From assembly GCA_016188985.1 (NCBI GenBank), contig JACPGM010000013.1, positions 1 to 43,795 of the forward strand: a stretch of DNA of 43,795 nucleotides, given 5' to 3'. Under the pieces are notes generated by a model. The model was given only the letters and a program-made list of their open reading frames with translations, did no database searches and had not been told where the DNA came from. The DNA comes from Lentisphaerota bacterium (GTDB taxonomy: Bacteria; Verrucomicrobiota; Kiritimatiellia; JAAZAB01). Shown here piece after piece: positions 8,953-19,284 of this stretch. The position numbers were made by a program, and so were the translations under genes. Every line of letters begins with the position of its first letter. Within the stretch, counting starts at the first letter, position 1.

Positions 8953-9411
8953 GTGTTGACAAAGACCACAGTCTGTGCCATGCAAATGTTAACCTACCTG
9001 GCAAGGCACCGAAGCGCCGTGCCGGTCTCCCGGCGGTTTATCGCGGCCAAGCTTGGGCTGTCGTCATCCTACCTGGCAAAAATCGTGAATACGCTCAGTC
9101 GGGCGGGCATTTTGAGGTCTTATCGCGGAATAGCCGGCGGCGTTATGCTGGGGCGCGCCCCGGCGCAAATCACGCTCTTAAACATCATTGAAGCCTGCCA
9201 GGGAGCCATCACGGCCGGGAATTGCGGCCAGGCCGGCTCGGCGCGGCCGGTCTGCGCTTATCATCGCGCCATGGCCGAGGTCGCCCAGGCGCTTACCGAG
9301 ACCTTAAGCCGCTGGACAATTTTACACCTCGCCACCGAAAATCGCCGGACCAGCGGGAGCCTGAACCGAAGAACCTGCCGGATGGCCAATGTCTTGAAAG
9401 CCTGCGCCTGA
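8953..9411 (+). CDS. Rrf2-family transcriptional regulator (possible Fe-S sensor)
   Basis: A 152-residue winged-helix Rrf2 protein. The helix-turn-helix region includes VSRRFIAAKLGLSSSYLAKI and the wing is YRGIAGGVMLGR. Three cysteines after the dimerisation helix (C82, C91, C101, with H104 next) are where IscR/NsrR proteins bind a 2Fe-2S or 4Fe-4S cluster, but the spacing (8 and 9 residues between) is wider than in those proteins. It begins with GTG 8953, backed by AAGGA at 8943-8947. Its stop shares one base with the ATG of the molybdoenzyme gene (TGATG), so the two are translationally coupled. It most likely senses redox state or NO and controls the operon (inference). Confidence 0.87.
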   Translation: MLTKTTVCAMQMLTYLARHRSAVPVSRRFIAAKLGLSSSYLAKIVNTLSRAGILRSYRGIAGGVMLGRAPAQITLLNIIEACQGAITAGNCGQAGSARPVCAYHRAMAEVAQALTETLSRWTILHLATENRRTSGSLNRRTCRMANVLKACA

Positions 9412-12400
9412 TGAAAACGATTACCCGCCGGGAATTTCTGAAAAACTCCAGCGCCGCGCTGGCGCTGGCAAGCGCGGCCGAGCCGCTCCTGGCCTCGCTG
9501 ACCTATATTCCCGAGGTGGATAATCCGCTGGACACCTATCCGCAACGGGACTGGGAAAAGATTTACCGCGCTCAGTTCAACTACGATTCCTATTTTCATT
9601 TCCTCTGCGCCCCGAACGACACGCATAACTGCCTGCTGCGGGCCTACGTCAAGAACAATGTCATCACCCGTATCGGCCCCAGCTACGGCTACGGCAAGGC
9701 TCAGGACATTTACGGCAACCAGGCCTCGCACCGCTGGGACCCGCGGCTCTGCCAGAAGGGTCTGGTGATGATCCGCAAGATTTACGGGCCGCGCCGGGTG
9801 AAATACCCGATGGTGCGCGAAGGTTTCAAAAAATGGGCGGACGCAGGATTCCCGCGCGGCGCTAATGGCCAGATTGATCGAAGCTACCTCAACCGCGGCA
9901 AGGAATCGTTTGTGCGCGTGACGTTTGAGGAGGCTTGCCGCTACGCTGCCGCGGCGCTGGAGAATATCGCCCGAACCTATAATGGCAGCGAAGGCGCGGC
10001 GCGCCTGACTGCTCAAGGCTACGACGAAGCCATGATTGAGGCCATGCATTCGGCCGGCACGCAAACCATCAAATTCCGCGGCGGCATGCCGCTCCTGGGC
10101 GCCACGCGCATCTTCGGCATGAACCGCTTCTCCAATTCGCTGGCACTGCTGGACGCCAAGCTGCGCCAGGTTGCCCCGGACCAGGCCGTCGGCGGGCGCA
10201 CTTTCGACAGTTACTCCTGGCACACCGACCTGCCGCCGGGCCACACCATGACCTGCGGCCAGCAGACAATAGATTTCGACCTGGCCACCGTCGAAAACGC
10301 GGAGCTGGTCGTGTGCTGGGGCATGAACTGGATCTCCACCAAGATGCCCGACGCCCACTGGCTTACGGAGGCGCGGCTTAAAGGGACCAAAGTGGTCACC
10401 GTGGCCTGCGAGTATCAGTCCACTTCCAACAAGGCCGACCAGGTCATCGTCGTGCGGCCGGGCAGCGATCCGGCCCTGGCTTTAGGATTGGCCCACGTGT
10501 TAATCCGCGACTCTCTTTACGATGCCGACTATATCCGGGGCCACACCGATCTGCCTTTGCTCGTGCGCTTAGACACGCTCAAGCTGCTCAAGCCGCAGGA
10601 GATTTTCAAGGACTACTCCGCGCGCGAGCTGAAAAACACGCAAGTGCTCAAGCCTGGCGAGAAGCCCCCTGCCAACGTCATCCAGGACCGCCAGGTCGTC
10701 AGCGCGCAACTGCGCGAGGAATGGGGCGATTTCACAGCCTGGAACATTGACACGCAGCAACCCGAGGTCGTCACGCGGGACGAAGCCGGCATCCGTAAGA
10801 ACTATGCCTTGGAGGGCAGCTTCACAGTCACGGGTCTGGACGGCCAGGCCATTAAGGTACGCCCGGTGTTCGATCTCATCAAGGAACACGTGGAGCATTT
10901 CACGCCCGAAGTGGTCAGCGACATCTGCCACGTGAACCGCGATGCCGTGGAATGGCTGGCCCGGGAAATGGCCGCCCACAAGCAAAAAACGCTCGTGCCG
11001 GTCGGCATGGGGCCCAACCACTTTTTCAACAACGACCTCAAGGATCGCGCGATTTTCCTGGTTTGCGCCCTGACCAGGAACATCGGGTTCTTCGGCGGTA
11101 ACATCGGCAGTTATGCCGGCAACTACCGGGGCGCCTATTTCAACGGGCTGCCTTACTATCTGCTGGAAGACCCGTTTGATATCGAGACCGACCCGGCCAA
11201 GACTCCGCGCATTCGTTCCTGCGGCAAATACGAGAGCGCTCATTATTACAATTACGGCGACCGTCCCTTAAGGGTCGGCAACAAGCTCTTCACCGGCAAG
11301 ACCCATCTGCCCACGCCCAGCAAGTTCTTCTGGTTCTCCAACGGCAATTCGATCCTGGGCAATTTGAAGTGGCACCACGATTTCGTAATGAACACGCTGC
11401 CGAAAATCGAGTGCGTCGCGGTCAGTGAATGGTGGTGGACGGCCTCGTGCGAATATGCCGATATCGTCTTTGCCGTGGATTCCTGGGCCGAGTTCCGCTT
11501 TCCCGACATGACCGCGGCGGTGACCAACCCGTTCTTCCAGATTTTCCCGGTTTCGCCCCTGCCCCGCCTGCATGACACGCGCGGCGACATTGAGACGCTG
11601 GCCGGCGTCGGCCGGGCGCTGGGGCAACTGACCGGCGAAAAGCGCTTTGACGATTACTGGAAGTTCATCCACGAGGGCAAGGCCGAAGTCTATCTGCAGC
11701 GCATCATCGAAAGATCCACCGCGCTCAAGGGCTATTCCATTGAAGCCGTCCATGCCCGGGCCAAGGAGGGCATCCCGGCGTTGCTCATGACCAGAACCTA
11801 TCCCAAGATTATGGGCTTTGAGCAATCGAACGAGAACTATCCGCATTATACCAAGTCCGGCCGACTGGAGTTTTACCGCGACGAGCCGGAATTCCTGGAA
11901 CACGGCGAAAATATTCCCGTGCACCGCGAGCCGGTGGATGGCACGCCCTACGAGCCGAACGTAATCGTCTGCGGCGCTACTGACCTGATCCGGCCGGCCG
12001 GTCCCGAGGTCTACGGCTTGAGTCGCGACGATCTCTCCACGGAAGTGCGCCAGGTGCGCAACGTCATCATCGCGCCGCGGCAACTGACCAAAAGCGTTCA
12101 TCCGCGCCGTAAGGACGGTTTTTCTTTTGTTTACATCACGCCCAAATACCGGCACGGCGCGCACACCACGCCGGTGGACGTGGACCTGATGAGCATGTGG
12201 TTCGGTCCCTTTGGCGACGCTCATCGGCGCGACAAACGCATGCCCTGGGTGGGCGAAGGCTACGTGGACTTGAATCCGGCCGACGCCAAAGCGCTGGGCC
12301 TGGAAGATGGCGACTACGTGTTTATTGACGGCGACCCGGAGGACCGGCCTTTCCGCGGCTGGCAGCAAAAGCCGGCGGATTATCATGTGCACCGCGCCAT

Positions 12401-12842
12401 GATGCGCGTGCGTTACTATCACGGTATCATGCGCGGCATCGCGCGCTCCTGGTTCCATATGTACGTGGCCACTTATGGTTCGGTCGAAGGCCACGAGCAG
12501 AATCCGGACAAGCTGGCGCGCAACCCGCGCACGGGCTACCAGGCCATGTTCCGCTACGGCTCGCACCAGTCGGCCACGCGCGCCTGGCTGCGCCCCACCC
12601 TGATGACTGACACGCTGGCGCGCAAAGAGATGTTCGGCCAGGTGATCGGCAAGGGCTTCGCCGCCGACATCCATTGCACCGTCGGGGCGCCCAAGGAATC
12701 TTTCATCAAGGCCGTCAAGGCCGAGCAAGGCGGCGTGGAGCAGGTCCTTTGGCGGCCGGCGCATTTAGGTTTCCGGCCCGGCTACGAAAACAAGGGGATG
12801 AGCACATTTCTTGAGGGCGGGTTTATCCAGAACCTATCTTAA
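9411..12842 (+). CDS. Tat-exported NarG/NxrA-like molybdopterin oxidoreductase alpha subunit
   Basis: A 1143-residue type II DMSO-reductase-family catalytic subunit. It starts with a Tat signal (TRREFLK, residues 5-11) and so acts in the periplasm. The expected Mo ligand is Asp273 in HTDLPPGH, which lines up with YCDLPP of NarG. The FS0 cluster region reads [12 protein letters not shown]66, D70 and C74 with C114 further on, replacing the H-x3-C-x3-C of NarG with C-x3-D-x3-C. From memory, NxrA of Nitrospira and anammox bacteria has a similar CxPNDTHxC segment and a similar length, so nitrite oxidation or nitrate reduction is the leading idea; selenate, chlorate or hydrocarbon substrates are not excluded. 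ATG 9411 is the true start; an upstream in-frame extension lies inside the regulator gene. The beta, chaperone and gamma genes follow. Confidence 0.88.
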   Translation: MKTITRREFLKNSSAALALASAAEPLLASLTYIPEVDNPLDTYPQRDWEKIYRAQFNYDSYFHFLCAPNDTHNCLLRAYVKNNVITRIGPSYGYGKAQDIYGNQASHRWDPRLCQKGLVMIRKIYGPRRVKYPMVREGFKKWADAGFPRGANGQIDRSYLNRGKESFVRVTFEEACRYAAAALENIARTYNGSEGAARLTAQGYDEAMIEAMHSAGTQTIKFRGGMPLLGATRIFGMNRFSNSLALLDAKLRQVAPDQAVGGRTFDSYSWHTDLPPGHTMTCGQQTIDFDLATVENAELVVCWGMNWISTKMPDAHWLTEARLKGTKVVTVACEYQSTSNKADQVIVVRPGSDPALALGLAHVLIRDSLYDADYIRGHTDLPLLVRLDTLKLLKPQEIFKDYSARELKNTQVLKPGEKPPANVIQDRQVVSAQLREEWGDFTAWNIDTQQPEVVTRDEAGIRKNYALEGSFTVTGLDGQAIKVRPVFDLIKEHVEHFTPEVVSDICHVNRDAVEWLAREMAAHKQKTLVPVGMGPNHFFNNDLKDRAIFLVCALTRNIGFFGGNIGSYAGNYRGAYFNGLPYYLLEDPFDIETDPAKTPRIRSCGKYESAHYYNYGDRPLRVGNKLFTGKTHLPTPSKFFWFSNGNSILGNLKWHHDFVMNTLPKIECVAVSEWWWTASCEYADIVFAVDSWAEFRFPDMTAAVTNPFFQIFPVSPLPRLHDTRGDIETLAGVGRALGQLTGEKRFDDYWKFIHEGKAEVYLQRIIERSTALKGYSIEAVHARAKEGIPALLMTRTYPKIMGFEQSNENYPHYTKSGRLEFYRDEPEFLEHGENIPVHREPVDGTPYEPNVIVCGATDLIRPAGPEVYGLSRDDLSTEVRQVRNVIIAPRQLTKSVHPRRKDGFSFVYITPKYRHGAHTTPVDVDLMSMWFGPFGDAHRRDKRMPWVGEGYVDLNPADAKALGLEDGDYVFIDGDPEDRPFRGWQQKPADYHVHRAMMRVRYYHGIMRGIARSWFHMYVATYGSVEGHEQNPDKLARNPRTGYQAMFRYGSHQSATRAWLRPTLMTDTLARKEMFGQVIGKGFAADIHCTVGAPKESFIKAVKAEQGGVEQVLWRPAHLGFRPGYENKGMSTFLEGGFIQNLS

Positions 12843-12857
12843 AATTATTTTTTGACC

Positions 12858-14000
<1,143 letters not shown>

Positions 14001-14021
14001 TCCTGCCTCAGAAAAAGCAAT

Positions 14022-14621
14022 ATGAATACCGGGCTTTTAGCAGAAGAAATTAGACCACCAGCGGCCGGGCTTGAGACCTCCACCGCCGGGGATCGCGCGC
14101 GCATGGCAGCCTACCGGACTTTTGCCGCGGCTTTTGCCTATCCGGATGAAACTTTCTTTGCGCATTTTCCCGCGCTGGCCGCCGAACGCTGCGCGCTGGC
14201 GGCCGAATACGACCGCTTGTTCCGCGCCGGAGAAGCCTGGCTCTACGGCGCGGAATATACGGCCCAGCATGAGTTTCAGCGCGTCCAGTTGCTGGCCGAT
14301 ATCAGCGCTTTTTATCGCGCCTTTGCCGTGCAGGCCGAGGGCGACCGGCCGGACGCACTGGCCAACGAGCTGGCCTTTATGCACTATCTGATCTTTAAAA
14401 GACTGCGGGCTGTTGCCCGCGGCGAGACCCCGGAGGGCGCCAAGGCGGCGGTCTGTCGGGAAGCGGAGAAAAAGTTTTTCAGCGAGCATCTGAGCGTTCC
14501 GGCCCAAAAAATCGCCGAAAAGATTCTGACGCTGGCGCCCAGCGGCTTTTATGCGGAAATCAGCCGGGAACTACTCGCATTTCTTGAAAGCGAGCGCGAA
14601 TTTTTCGGGCACAGCCCATGA
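14022..14621 (+). CDS. TorD/NarJ-family molybdoenzyme assembly chaperone
   Basis: A 199-residue, all-helical acidic protein without a signal peptide. It carries TorD/DmsD/NarJ-family features: FAAAFAYPDETFF near residue 35, EYDRLFRAG, and ELAFMHYLIFKRLRAVARG near 115-130. Such chaperones hold the apo-alpha subunit in the cytoplasm until molybdenum cofactor is inserted and mask its Tat signal. The gene lies between beta and gamma, as in NarGHJI-like and Ebd/Ddh-like operons, and its stop overlaps the next ATG (ATGA), so it is coupled to the gamma gene. Confidence 0.85.
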   Translation: MNTGLLAEEIRPPAAGLETSTAGDRARMAAYRTFAAAFAYPDETFFAHFPALAAERCALAAEYDRLFRAGEAWLYGAEYTAQHEFQRVQLLADISAFYRAFAVQAEGDRPDALANELAFMHYLIFKRLRAVARGETPEGAKAAVCREAEKKFFSEHLSVPAQKIAEKILTLAPSGFYAEISRELLAFLESEREFFGHSP

Positions 14622-15463
14622 GAACGACGGCCGTCATTATCATTATTGCTCTCCTGGTGCTTGGCTTTGGCTGGTTAACTTATTATGCCGCCCGGCATTC
14701 CCGCGGCGAGCCGGTCGCGGTCGCCGCGCCCGAACGGTTCAGCTTGAATGTCCCGTTTATTGACCAAACCATTGATGTAACCAACGGCCTATCGGCAACG
14801 GTTTGGGACTCGCTGGCCGTCCAAAAATTTGATTTGATCTATCAGCTTATGGCCCTACCCTGGCCGCAGAAACTCGTGCCGGCGGTGGAAGTAAAAGCCT
14901 TTCATAATCGCCGCGCCATCTATTACCTGCTGCAATGGACCGATGACAGCGTGGACCAGATGATCGCGCCGGGAAAGTTTGCCGACGCCTGCGCCATCAT
15001 GTTTCCGTTGGGCGACGAGGTAAAGTCGGCCAGCCTGATGATGGGCTTCCTGGGCAAGTCCAACATCTGGCAATGGAAGGCTTCGCAAGATCAAGCCTAT
15101 TGGACGCGCTCGACACCTGAGGCAGAAGCGGCCTATTCCGACTACACTTATCCGTTCGAAGCGCAGGAGACTCTGCCGGTGTCTCTGCAAACGCCGGTTT
15201 CAGCCGTCAACAATCTCATCAGCATCCGGATCGGCACCATCACGCTGAAATCCAACCAGGACGTTCACGGCCGTGGTCTGTGGACCAACGGACAATGGCG
15301 GGTGATGTTCAGCCGGGCTTTTAACGCGCAGGATGCGGATACCGAAGCGGCCTTTGCCCCAGGAACGGAAAAGTTCTGCGCTTTCGCCGTCTGGAACGGG
15401 GCCGCCGGCGACCGCGGCGGGCGCAAATCAATCTCCAGCATGATCCATTTAAATATCAATTAA
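14618..15463 (+). CDS. Ethylbenzene-dehydrogenase-type haem b gamma subunit
   Basis: A 281-residue protein with one N-terminal hydrophobic segment (~5-24) that is a signal or anchor, and a periplasmic domain of the EB_dh (DOMON-like) family. Family landmarks are YYLLQWTDDSVDQ (~102-114), CAIMFP with Met128 as a candidate axial haem ligand, and GKSNIWQWKA (~146-155). In EbdC/DdhC/SerC one b-type haem is held by a Met and a Lys. It should connect the alpha-beta dimer to a carrier on the periplasmic side; here the likely carriers are the cupredoxins encoded next. The start overlaps the chaperone stop by four bases. Confidence 0.85.
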   Translation: MRTTAVIIIIALLVLGFGWLTYYAARHSRGEPVAVAAPERFSLNVPFIDQTIDVTNGLSATVWDSLAVQKFDLIYQLMALPWPQKLVPAVEVKAFHNRRAIYYLLQWTDDSVDQMIAPGKFADACAIMFPLGDEVKSASLMMGFLGKSNIWQWKASQDQAYWTRSTPEAEAAYSDYTYPFEAQETLPVSLQTPVSAVNNLISIRIGTITLKSNQDVHGRGLWTNGQWRVMFSRAFNAQDADTEAAFAPGTEKFCAFAVWNGAAGDRGGRKSISSMIHLNIN

Positions 15464-15466
15464 GCC

Positions 15467-16060
15467 ATGTTGACCATGAAATTGCTATTGCTGGCAATCT
15501 TGGTTCTGGGCAGCGCGGCGGGCTGCCGGCCGACCGCGGCTGCCAGCCGGGTCCTGCCCGTCATCCAGCCGGCGCCTGATTTCGACCTGGTCAACCAGGA
15601 CAACGAGCGCGTGCGCTTGAGCGACTTGCGCGGGAAATTGAAAGTCGTCAGCTTCTTCTATGTCTGCTGCGCCGTCGCCGAGCAGTGCCCATTGACGACC
15701 AAAAATCTCAAAGCCGTGCAGGCGGCGCTGCCGGCGGCGCAGAAAAAAGACGTGGTCTTCCTGATGATCACCTTTGACCCGGTGGCGGACACGCCCGGCG
15801 CGATCAAGAAATATGGCGAACTCTATGGCACGCCGAAGGAAAACTGGCACTTCCTTACCGGCAGCAATGAGGTCATTGACCAACTCTGCGGCCAATATCA
15901 GATCATTCACGAACGCCAGGAAGACCTCACCATCCGCCATTCGCTGGTAACTTTTCTAATTGATCAGGACAACAACATCCGCAAAATGTACTTTGCCAAT
16001 GCTTTTACCCCTGAACAAGTTTGCGCCGACCTTGGCAGCTTGCGGGAGAGGAACCGGTGA
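15467..16060 (+). CDS. SCO1/SenC-like copper chaperone lipoprotein
   Basis: A 197-residue thioredoxin-fold protein. The N-terminus ends in a lipobox-like LGSAAGC, predicting a lipoprotein on the outer face of the membrane. The copper-binding pair is the C-x5-CP form within CCAVAEQCPL, and the distal His is in IRHSLVTFLID. SCO proteins reduce or metallate the CuA site of cytochrome oxidase subunit II and NosZ. The next two genes encode proteins with CuA ligand sets, so those are the expected clients. A second in-frame ATG lies nine bases in. The stop overlaps the next gene's GTG (GTGA). Confidence 0.87.
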   Translation: MLTMKLLLLAILVLGSAAGCRPTAAASRVLPVIQPAPDFDLVNQDNERVRLSDLRGKLKVVSFFYVCCAVAEQCPLTTKNLKAVQAALPAAQKKDVVFLMITFDPVADTPGAIKKYGELYGTPKENWHFLTGSNEVIDQLCGQYQIIHERQEDLTIRHSLVTFLIDQDNNIRKMYFANAFTPEQVCADLGSLRERNR

Positions 16061-17928
16061 AAAGTTTTCCAAGTCGCCTGCTGATTGTTTCCGCGCTCTG
16101 GCTCGCCGGCCTGGGCTTCGCCGGCGCCGAAGAAAAATTCTTTGAAATCAAGGCCCGCAAATTTTCCTACACGCCCAGCACCATCCAGGTCAACGAGGGC
16201 GACCTTGTCCGCATCCGCCTGATCAGCGAGGATGTGCACCACGGGCTGTATCTGGATGGTTATGACATTCAGACTTCGGCTTTGCCCGGACGGGAAGGCC
16301 ACCTGCAGTTTGTGGCTGAGAAGACCGGGCGCTTCTCCTTTCGCTGCTCGGTTACCTGCGGGGCGCTGCATCCTTACATGATCGGCTATCTTTATGTGGC
16401 GCATAACCGGAATTTTTACGCCGCCAGCGCCGCGGTCATCCTGATGGGGCTGCTCTCATTGGGCTTTGCCCTGCGCCCGCGGCCGGGAGCTCCGGAATTC
16501 AAGCTCTTCGGCTTAATCCCGCTGAACTGGAGATTGCCGCTCTTGACGAAATTCCCCTGGCTGCGCCCGATTTTCAAAAGCCGCTGGATGCCGCTCATCG
16601 GCCTGATCATTAACCTCTTCATCTTCACGATAATCCTCACCGCTGCGGTCGTGGGCGGGATCGGCGCGGGTAATTACAACTTCGGCGTCATGATCGTCTG
16701 GATTCTCTGGTGGGTGCTGCTGATGCTTTTTATGGTGCCGATCGTGGGCCGGCTGTGGTGCATGGTCTGCCCGTTCCCGCTCATCGGCGACTGGATTCAG
16801 CGCGGGCGGTTGTTTAGCGTCGGCCGGCAGAAATCCTGGGGTCTGGCCAGAAGGTGGCCGAACAAGTGGCGCAACCTGTGGCCGCTGGTCGTGCTCTTCT
16901 GGGTTTCAACGTTGTTCTCGGCATTTTTCACAGTAAAGCCGCTGGCCACTTTTCTGCTTCTGGGCATTGTGATCCTGCTGGCAATCATCATTGGGCTGAT
17001 CTTTGAAAAACGCTCGTTCTGTCTGTTTGTCTGCCCAGTGAGCGGATTCCAGGGATTATACGCGAATTTTTCCATGTTTGCCGTGCGCGCGCGCGACCCG
17101 GAAGTATGCCGTAACCACAAACAAAAGACCTGTTTCATCGGCAATGAAAAGGGCTACGGCTGTCCCTGGATGGAAATGCCCTTTGAAATGAACCGGAATA
17201 CTTACTGCGGACTGTGCCTGGAATGCTTTAAAACCTGTCCTTACGACAATATGGACTTTTATCTGCGCCCCTTCGGCCAGGACCTCCTGGCGGAACGGCG
17301 CCGCACCGATGATGTCTACCGCCGGCGCGGCACGGATGAGGCTTTCAAGGCCCTTACCATGATCGGCATTTTCCTGCTGTTCTTCACCGCCTTTCAGGGG
17401 CCTTCCGCCGCGTTAAAGGACATGGTCACGGCCAAGACGGCCGGCGGCTATCTGCTTTACCTGGTGGAATCGCTGCTGACTGATTTCGCTATTATTCCGC
17501 TGGCCCTCCTTGTGGCCGCCTGGTTCTCGCGCTGGCTGAGCGGCAACAAGGAAGTGCCGCTCAAGAAAGTTTTCGTCAATTTTTCCTATTGCCTGGTCCC
17601 GGTGGGCTTGGCCGTCTGGGGCGCCTTCAGCATGGGCATCATTTTCCCGAACGGCAGCTATATCCTGCACATTCTCTCCGATCCTTTCGCCTGGGGCTGG
17701 AACCTTTTCGGCACAGCCAACTTCCCGTGGACCCCGTTCCTGACCAGGTTCCTACCCGGGCTGCAGATCTTGATTGTCCTGATCGGACTGGCCTTTGCGC
17801 TCGATTTTGGTTTTAAGTTCGCGCAACAGACTTACCCCACGCTGGACCAGGCCAAGCGTGGCTGGGCGCCGATCGTCGTTTTCCTGATCCTGGCGCACGT
17901 TTTCTTCCTGAAACTGTTTGTCGGTTAA
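16057..17928 (+). CDS. CuA-type cupredoxin fused to NapH/NosR-like membrane polyferredoxin
   Basis: A 623-residue protein. Residues 1-24 are a signal peptide. About 25-115 is a cupredoxin with a complete CuA ligand set: H62 (DVHHGL), C97, C101, H105 and M108 (CSVTCGALHPYM); the Glu usual in CoxB between the two cysteines is Val. Transmembrane helices follow from about 122, with the paired motifs CMVCPF (C235, C238) and CLFVCP (C322, C326) of NapH/NosR/CcoG-type proteins. A ferredoxin motif CGLCLECFKTCP (C384-C394) comes next, then five or so more helices. It begins with GTG 16057 after GAGAGGAA, coupled to the SCO gene. It could carry electrons between quinones and the periplasmic molybdoenzyme (inference). 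An in-frame ATG at 16021 lies inside the SCO gene and is rejected. Confidence 0.85.
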   Translation: MKSFPSRLLIVSALWLAGLGFAGAEEKFFEIKARKFSYTPSTIQVNEGDLVRIRLISEDVHHGLYLDGYDIQTSALPGREGHLQFVAEKTGRFSFRCSVTCGALHPYMIGYLYVAHNRNFYAASAAVILMGLLSLGFALRPRPGAPEFKLFGLIPLNWRLPLLTKFPWLRPIFKSRWMPLIGLIINLFIFTIILTAAVVGGIGAGNYNFGVMIVWILWWVLLMLFMVPIVGRLWCMVCPFPLIGDWIQRGRLFSVGRQKSWGLARRWPNKWRNLWPLVVLFWVSTLFSAFFTVKPLATFLLLGIVILLAIIIGLIFEKRSFCLFVCPVSGFQGLYANFSMFAVRARDPEVCRNHKQKTCFIGNEKGYGCPWMEMPFEMNRNTYCGLCLECFKTCPYDNMDFYLRPFGQDLLAERRRTDDVYRRRGTDEAFKALTMIGIFLLFFTAFQGPSAALKDMVTAKTAGGYLLYLVESLLTDFAIIPLALLVAAWFSRWLSGNKEVPLKKVFVNFSYCLVPVGLAVWGAFSMGIIFPNGSYILHILSDPFAWGWNLFGTANFPWTPFLTRFLPGLQILIVLIGLAFALDFGFKFAQQTYPTLDQAKRGWAPIVVFLILAHVFFLKLFVG

Positions 17929-17948
17929 GGGTAATCTATAGCAAAACC

Positions 17949-18084
17949 GGCGGGACAAGGCTGTCCCGCCCTACCAATGGGAAGATGTCCCGCCATAGGC
18001 GGGTCTGCCTATGGCATGAAAATCTGGCTCGCCGTCGCGTAGCGCTATGGCGGAGCACGGTAGGGCCGCACAGCCTGTGCGGCC
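17949..18084. repeat. Two perfect GC-rich hairpins between the polyferredoxin and cupredoxin genes
   Basis: The first is GGCGGGACA, a 4-base loop, TGTCCCGCC (17949-17970). The second is GGCCGCACA, a 3-base loop, TGTGCGGCC (18064-18084). Both are followed or preceded by CCCTACC/GGTAGGG-type words shared with other dispersed units. There is no T tract, so they look like REP units rather than classic terminators, but they could attenuate transcription into the cupredoxin gene. Confidence 0.65.
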
Positions 18085-18128
18085 GATGGGACAGTTGAAC
18101 GAGTAGTTACGGCTAAAGGTAGACGGTC

Positions 18129-18515
18129 ATGAACAAAAGCGAGTGGTTGGCTATTGTGCTGGTCGTTCTGGCTTCGGTGGGCACCGTCTTCGGGATTCTG
18201 GCCTTCGAGAAGCACCGCCGCGCCAAGCTCTATACCGTTGAGCTTGTCGCGCGCGCCCCCGAAAACGGCAACTGGTATCCGCGCACCATTACGGTCTTGC
18301 AGGGCCAGCCGGTGCGGATCCTCGTGCGCAACATCGAAACGGTCAGCCACGGCTTCGCTCTGCCGGAATTCAACGTGGCTATCCGCGAGATCAAGGCCGG
18401 CCACGTGGAAACCGTGAGTTTCACTCCCGATAAGCGCGGACATTTCCCGTGGCTGTGCACCGTCTGGTGCTCCGACCGCCACCCGGAAATGACCGGCACG
18501 CTGATTGTCCAGTAG
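18129..18515 (+). CDS. Membrane-anchored CuA-type cupredoxin
   Basis: A 128-residue protein with one N-terminal helix (~7-26) and a cupredoxin domain like cytochrome oxidase subunit II. The ligand set H74 (VSHGFALPEF), C110, C114, H118 and M121 (CTVWCSDRHPEM) is that of a binuclear CuA centre. No oxidase subunit I lies nearby, so it is probably a free-standing CuA electron carrier serving the molybdoenzyme or the fused cupredoxin upstream (inference). It lies 200 bases after the polyferredoxin gene, across two hairpins, so it may be in the same operon or separately transcribed. AAAGGT precedes the ATG. Confidence 0.85.
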   Translation: MNKSEWLAIVLVVLASVGTVFGILAFEKHRRAKLYTVELVARAPENGNWYPRTITVLQGQPVRILVRNIETVSHGFALPEFNVAIREIKAGHVETVSFTPDKRGHFPWLCTVWCSDRHPEMTGTLIVQ

Positions 18516-18529
18516 CACCGGCAATCTTG

Positions 18530-19021
18530 TCAGGCAGCATCTTGAAGTATTCCCTCGGCCACCGGCGTCAGTTGATCAATGATCTGTTGCGAATCCGCGT
18601 CAATCCGAATCCAGATGTAATCCGAGCCATTACCGCGCTTCTCGCGGGGCAGTATGTTCGGTAGCAGCGCTTCCTTGCGGATAACTGACCGGCCTTCGAC
18701 CACGGTCTGGTACGTCCGCCATGTCACCTTCTGCTCCTTGATGGTAAAAGTTGATTCCCGTGCTCCGGAGACGGAAACCGGAACAAGCGAGTTTGTCGCT
18801 TGAAAAGTGATGTAGATGCAGTTGAAGTGGCCTTGCGACATCGCGCCGTCAATCCGATACTGGCCCCGGCCATACTGCGAAACGTCAAACTGATTTTCTG
18901 GCAGCATAAGCGAAGAACTGCAATCCTCCGGTTTCCACTGAATCGAAGAGGGCTTCTTTGAGTCGGCTTCGGCAGTTGCCACTGCCAACATGATCGCAAC
19001 GATGAAAGAGAGGAGTTTCAT
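18530..19021 (-). CDS. Small secreted protein of unknown function
   Basis: A 163-residue protein with a clear signal peptide (MKLLSFIVAIMLAVATAEA). I recognise no family. The mature part has two cysteines (PEDCSS and HFNCIY) that could pair, alternating hydrophobic strands, and a run QKVTWRTYQTVVEGRS that reads like beta structure. An ATG at 19030 would add three residues; neither start has a good ribosome-binding site. It faces the cupredoxin gene tail to tail, only 14 bases away, so the two may share a terminator region. Confidence 0.65.
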   Translation of the reverse strand: MKLLSFIVAIMLAVATAEADSKKPSSIQWKPEDCSSSLMLPENQFDVSQYGRGQYRIDGAMSQGHFNCIYITFQATNSLVPVSVSGARESTFTIKEQKVTWRTYQTVVEGRSVIRKEALLPNILPREKRGNGSDYIWIRIDADSQQIIDQLTPVAEGILQDAA

Positions 19022-19087
19022 GGGTAACATATGCTATCGGTTGTCAACATATATGGTGGGGCACATGAATTGTTCGGCGCGGACGGC

Positions 19088-19110
19088 CTGCCCGAGCGTC
19101 GGCCAGGGAG
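19088..19110. repeat. Short dispersed word, copy 1
   Basis: CCTGCCCGAGCGTCGGCCAG occurs here and again at 19726-19745. The whole gap 19031-19284 looks non-coding: open frames on both strands overlap each other and are compositionally biased. Confidence 0.55.
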
Positions 19111-19284
19111 CCGCGCCCTCCATTGGAATGCGGCCCTTCACGCTGCATGGCAGGCGCATGGAGGGCGGACCTTCCGCCTTCGCGGCGCGGCACAGCCTCC
19201 GGCGGAGCCTGGGTCGGCGCGACGACGGCTGTGTCCGCCGCGCGCACAATCACTACACGGGGAAAATCCAGAAACATCCCTTTG

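Noticed and set aside
9222-9410. N-terminal extension of the molybdoenzyme alpha subunit
   Set aside because: It overlaps the Rrf2 gene in another frame; the Tat signal begins exactly at ATG 9411, which shares a base with the regulator's stop.
11268-12764. Long minus-strand frame of 498 residues within the alpha gene
   Set aside because: It is the antisense shadow of a well-conserved molybdopterin domain in GC-rich DNA and shows no family motif.
17949-18084. Rho-independent terminators after the polyferredoxin gene
   Set aside because: The hairpins are strong but lack T tracts and share flanking words with dispersed repeats, so REP-like units are the safer call.
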